DNA of 64,000 nt from Brevibacillus laterosporus LMG 15441. Lineage in GTDB: Bacteria; Bacillota; Bacilli; Brevibacillales; Brevibacillaceae. The notes beneath the pieces are model-generated. The model had not been told where the DNA came from. It saw only the letters and a list, made by a program, of their open reading frames with translations, and did no database searches. The stretch spans positions 1,424,501 to 1,488,500 of the forward strand of contig NZ_CP007806.1 of assembly GCF_000219535.2 (NCBI RefSeq). Reading direction: 5' to 3'. This document shows, one piece after another, positions 62,942 through 64,000 of this stretch (positions are counted from its first letter, which is position 1; every line of letters starts with the position of its first letter). A program made the translations under genes and the position numbers.

Positions 62942-63561
62942 ATAATTTTGTTTATCATATCAAACGTAATATTATTCTGACAACAGGATTTACTCATAGA
63001 TTTTTTATGTATCATTTGTCACGGTATTTACTGGATCTTTGCTACAGTTGTTTGGCTGGAACGTTGTATTTTTATTGAAAACGATGTAAAATGGCACGAA
63101 ATTCAATGATGAACTGTACAGGTATCTTATTTACATACATTTTGTTGACTATTCTCATTACTATTCCTCTTTCCTTCTGAAGAATTGTAGTAGACTTAGC
63201 TATAAGTACTCAGAGCTGTATTTTCACTTTTCTGTTAACGCGCAGTAACACCCTCGAACCAAGTTAATATACTTCACCTTAATTCATGCAGATAACATGA
63301 TGATAATGTACTCAGTTCAACTCTCTTTTTACTGGTGAGGGCTTGATTTAGAGATGAGTAGTAGCAAGGTTAGTAGCTATCTTAGTTAGTAAAGATTTGT
63401 GAGTCTTCTTAGAATTAACCCCATTCACTCTTGTCAGCCACAGTAACATTTTGTATGCTGAGAAAGGAAAATATGTGGCAAAAGCACTTTTTAGGCTGTG
63501 GGCATATGAATAAGAATTAAGCGAATCAGCCGTGTCGAACAGAAGGGAAAGGGGCATATAC
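62942..63561. other. Intergenic stretch upstream of ddl
   Basis: AT-rich, no convincing ORF or RNA gene. AAAGGGG (63548-63554) is the ddl ribosome binding site; I could not place a ddl promoter with confidence. Confidence 0.45.
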
Positions 63562-64000
63562 ATGGGAAACAAAATCCGATTGGGCATTATTTACGGAGGA
63601 AAGACATCTGAGCATGAGGTATCGCTCTTAACGGCCCTTTCTATTATGAAGGCAGTAGATAAAAATAAATATGAAGTACAACCGATCTATGTACAAATGG
63701 ATGGGACTTGGTTAAAAGGTGGACCTATCGCAGATCAAGTCCTTGAAAGTGTGAATGTGCTACGCTTAGATGGGGGAGTATCTTCTGGTAGTAATGATCA
63801 TGATCAAGAAAAGCAAGGGCAAATAACTCTTGCGGGTAACCAATCACTGATGGGTAAGCCAGCTAATGTGATGTCCATTCATCAGGAAGTAGATGTTATT
63901 TTTCCAGTGATTCATGGACCAAATGGTGAGGATGGTACTGTACAGGGTTTATTAGAATTAGCAGATATTCCTTATGTGGGTACAGGAGTTATGGCATCTG
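63562..64000 (+). CDS. ddl: D-alanine--D-alanine ligase, N-terminal part
   Basis: The first 146 codons of Ddl, cut off by the window end. [18 protein letters not shown] is the Ddl N-terminal signature, and [20 protein letters not shown] with the GxGEDG-type ATP-grasp entry follows. Ddl joins two D-alanines for peptidoglycan. ATG 63562 follows AAAGGGG. A short Ser/Asp/Gln-rich stretch ([14 protein letters not shown], about 73-90) is extra compared with many Ddl. Confidence 0.93.
   Translation, partial: MGNKIRLGIIYGGKTSEHEVSLLTALSIMKAVDKNKYEVQPIYVQMDGTWLKGGPIADQVLESVNVLRLDGGVSSGSNDHDQEKQGQITLAGNQSLMGKPANVMSIHQEVDVIFPVIHGPNGEDGTVQGLLELADIPYVGTGVMAS

Noticed and set aside
63348-63587. 79-codon minus-strand frame overlapping the ddl start
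   Set aside because: It covers the ddl ribosome binding site and start on the other strand and has no coding signs.

Overview
The window looks like chromosomal DNA of a low-to-moderate GC, endospore-forming member of the Bacillota. Gene content and order point to Brevibacillus or a close relative in the Paenibacillaceae/Bacillaceae. The reasons are the spore genes gpr and spoIIP, an ExsC-like exosporium protein, AAGGAGG-type ribosome binding sites, frequent TTG/GTG starts, a T-box leader and a CIRCE operator. The genus is inferred from recognised gene order, not from a search.

The backbone follows the Bacillus subtilis yqeG-to-yqeW region: yqeG-yqeH-aroE-yhbY(yqeI)-nadD-yqeK-rsfS-yqeM, comER/comEA/comEB/comEC, holA, rpsT, gpr-spoIIP-yqxA, lepA, hemW, hrcA-grpE-dnaK-dnaJ-prmA-rsmE-mtaB, yqeW. 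Blocks are inserted into it. They are leuS with its T-box after yqeM; asnB inside the rearranged comE locus; an ECF sigma/anti-sigma pair after comEC; and, between yqxA and lepA, a long stretch with dppDFABC, a helical protein of unknown function, an M24 peptidase, a NUDIX enzyme, an MFS/TrmB pair, the manganese transporter mntABCD and a VOC-fold protein.

Layout: 1-4.1 kb has a nitroreductase, MATE exporter, DNA polymerase IV and two small thiol-rich proteins. 4.1-9.3 kb is a ribosome-assembly and housekeeping operon. 9.3-12.3 kb is T-box plus leuS. 12.5-19.8 kb holds competence genes and asnB. 19.9-21.7 kb is the sigma/anti-sigma pair. 22.2-27.1 kb has holA, rpsT and sporulation genes. 27.3-33.2 kb is dipeptide uptake. 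33.4-43.5 kb is metabolic and transport genes. 43.8-45.6 kb is lepA. 45.6-47.5 kb is a decayed island with a methyltransferase remnant, two IS3-type remnants and the ExsC-like gene. 47.9-57.7 kb has hemW, the HrcA-controlled heat-shock operon and RNA-modification genes. 58-64 kb has LrgAB-like membrane proteins, a GNAT pseudogene, yqeW, an RlmI-like methyltransferase, a dienelactone-hydrolase-like protein and the 5' part of ddl.

Most of the window is conserved core chromosome. I found no CRISPR array, tRNA, rRNA, prophage or biosynthetic cluster, and no clear new multigene system. The parts most worth a second look are the scrambled comE locus, the sigma/anti-sigma pair whose anti-sigma lacks a zinc motif and ends in a charged coiled coil, the ExsC-like gene between transposon scars, a 43-codon small ORF overlapping the peptidase start, and the extra segment in the RlmI-like enzyme.
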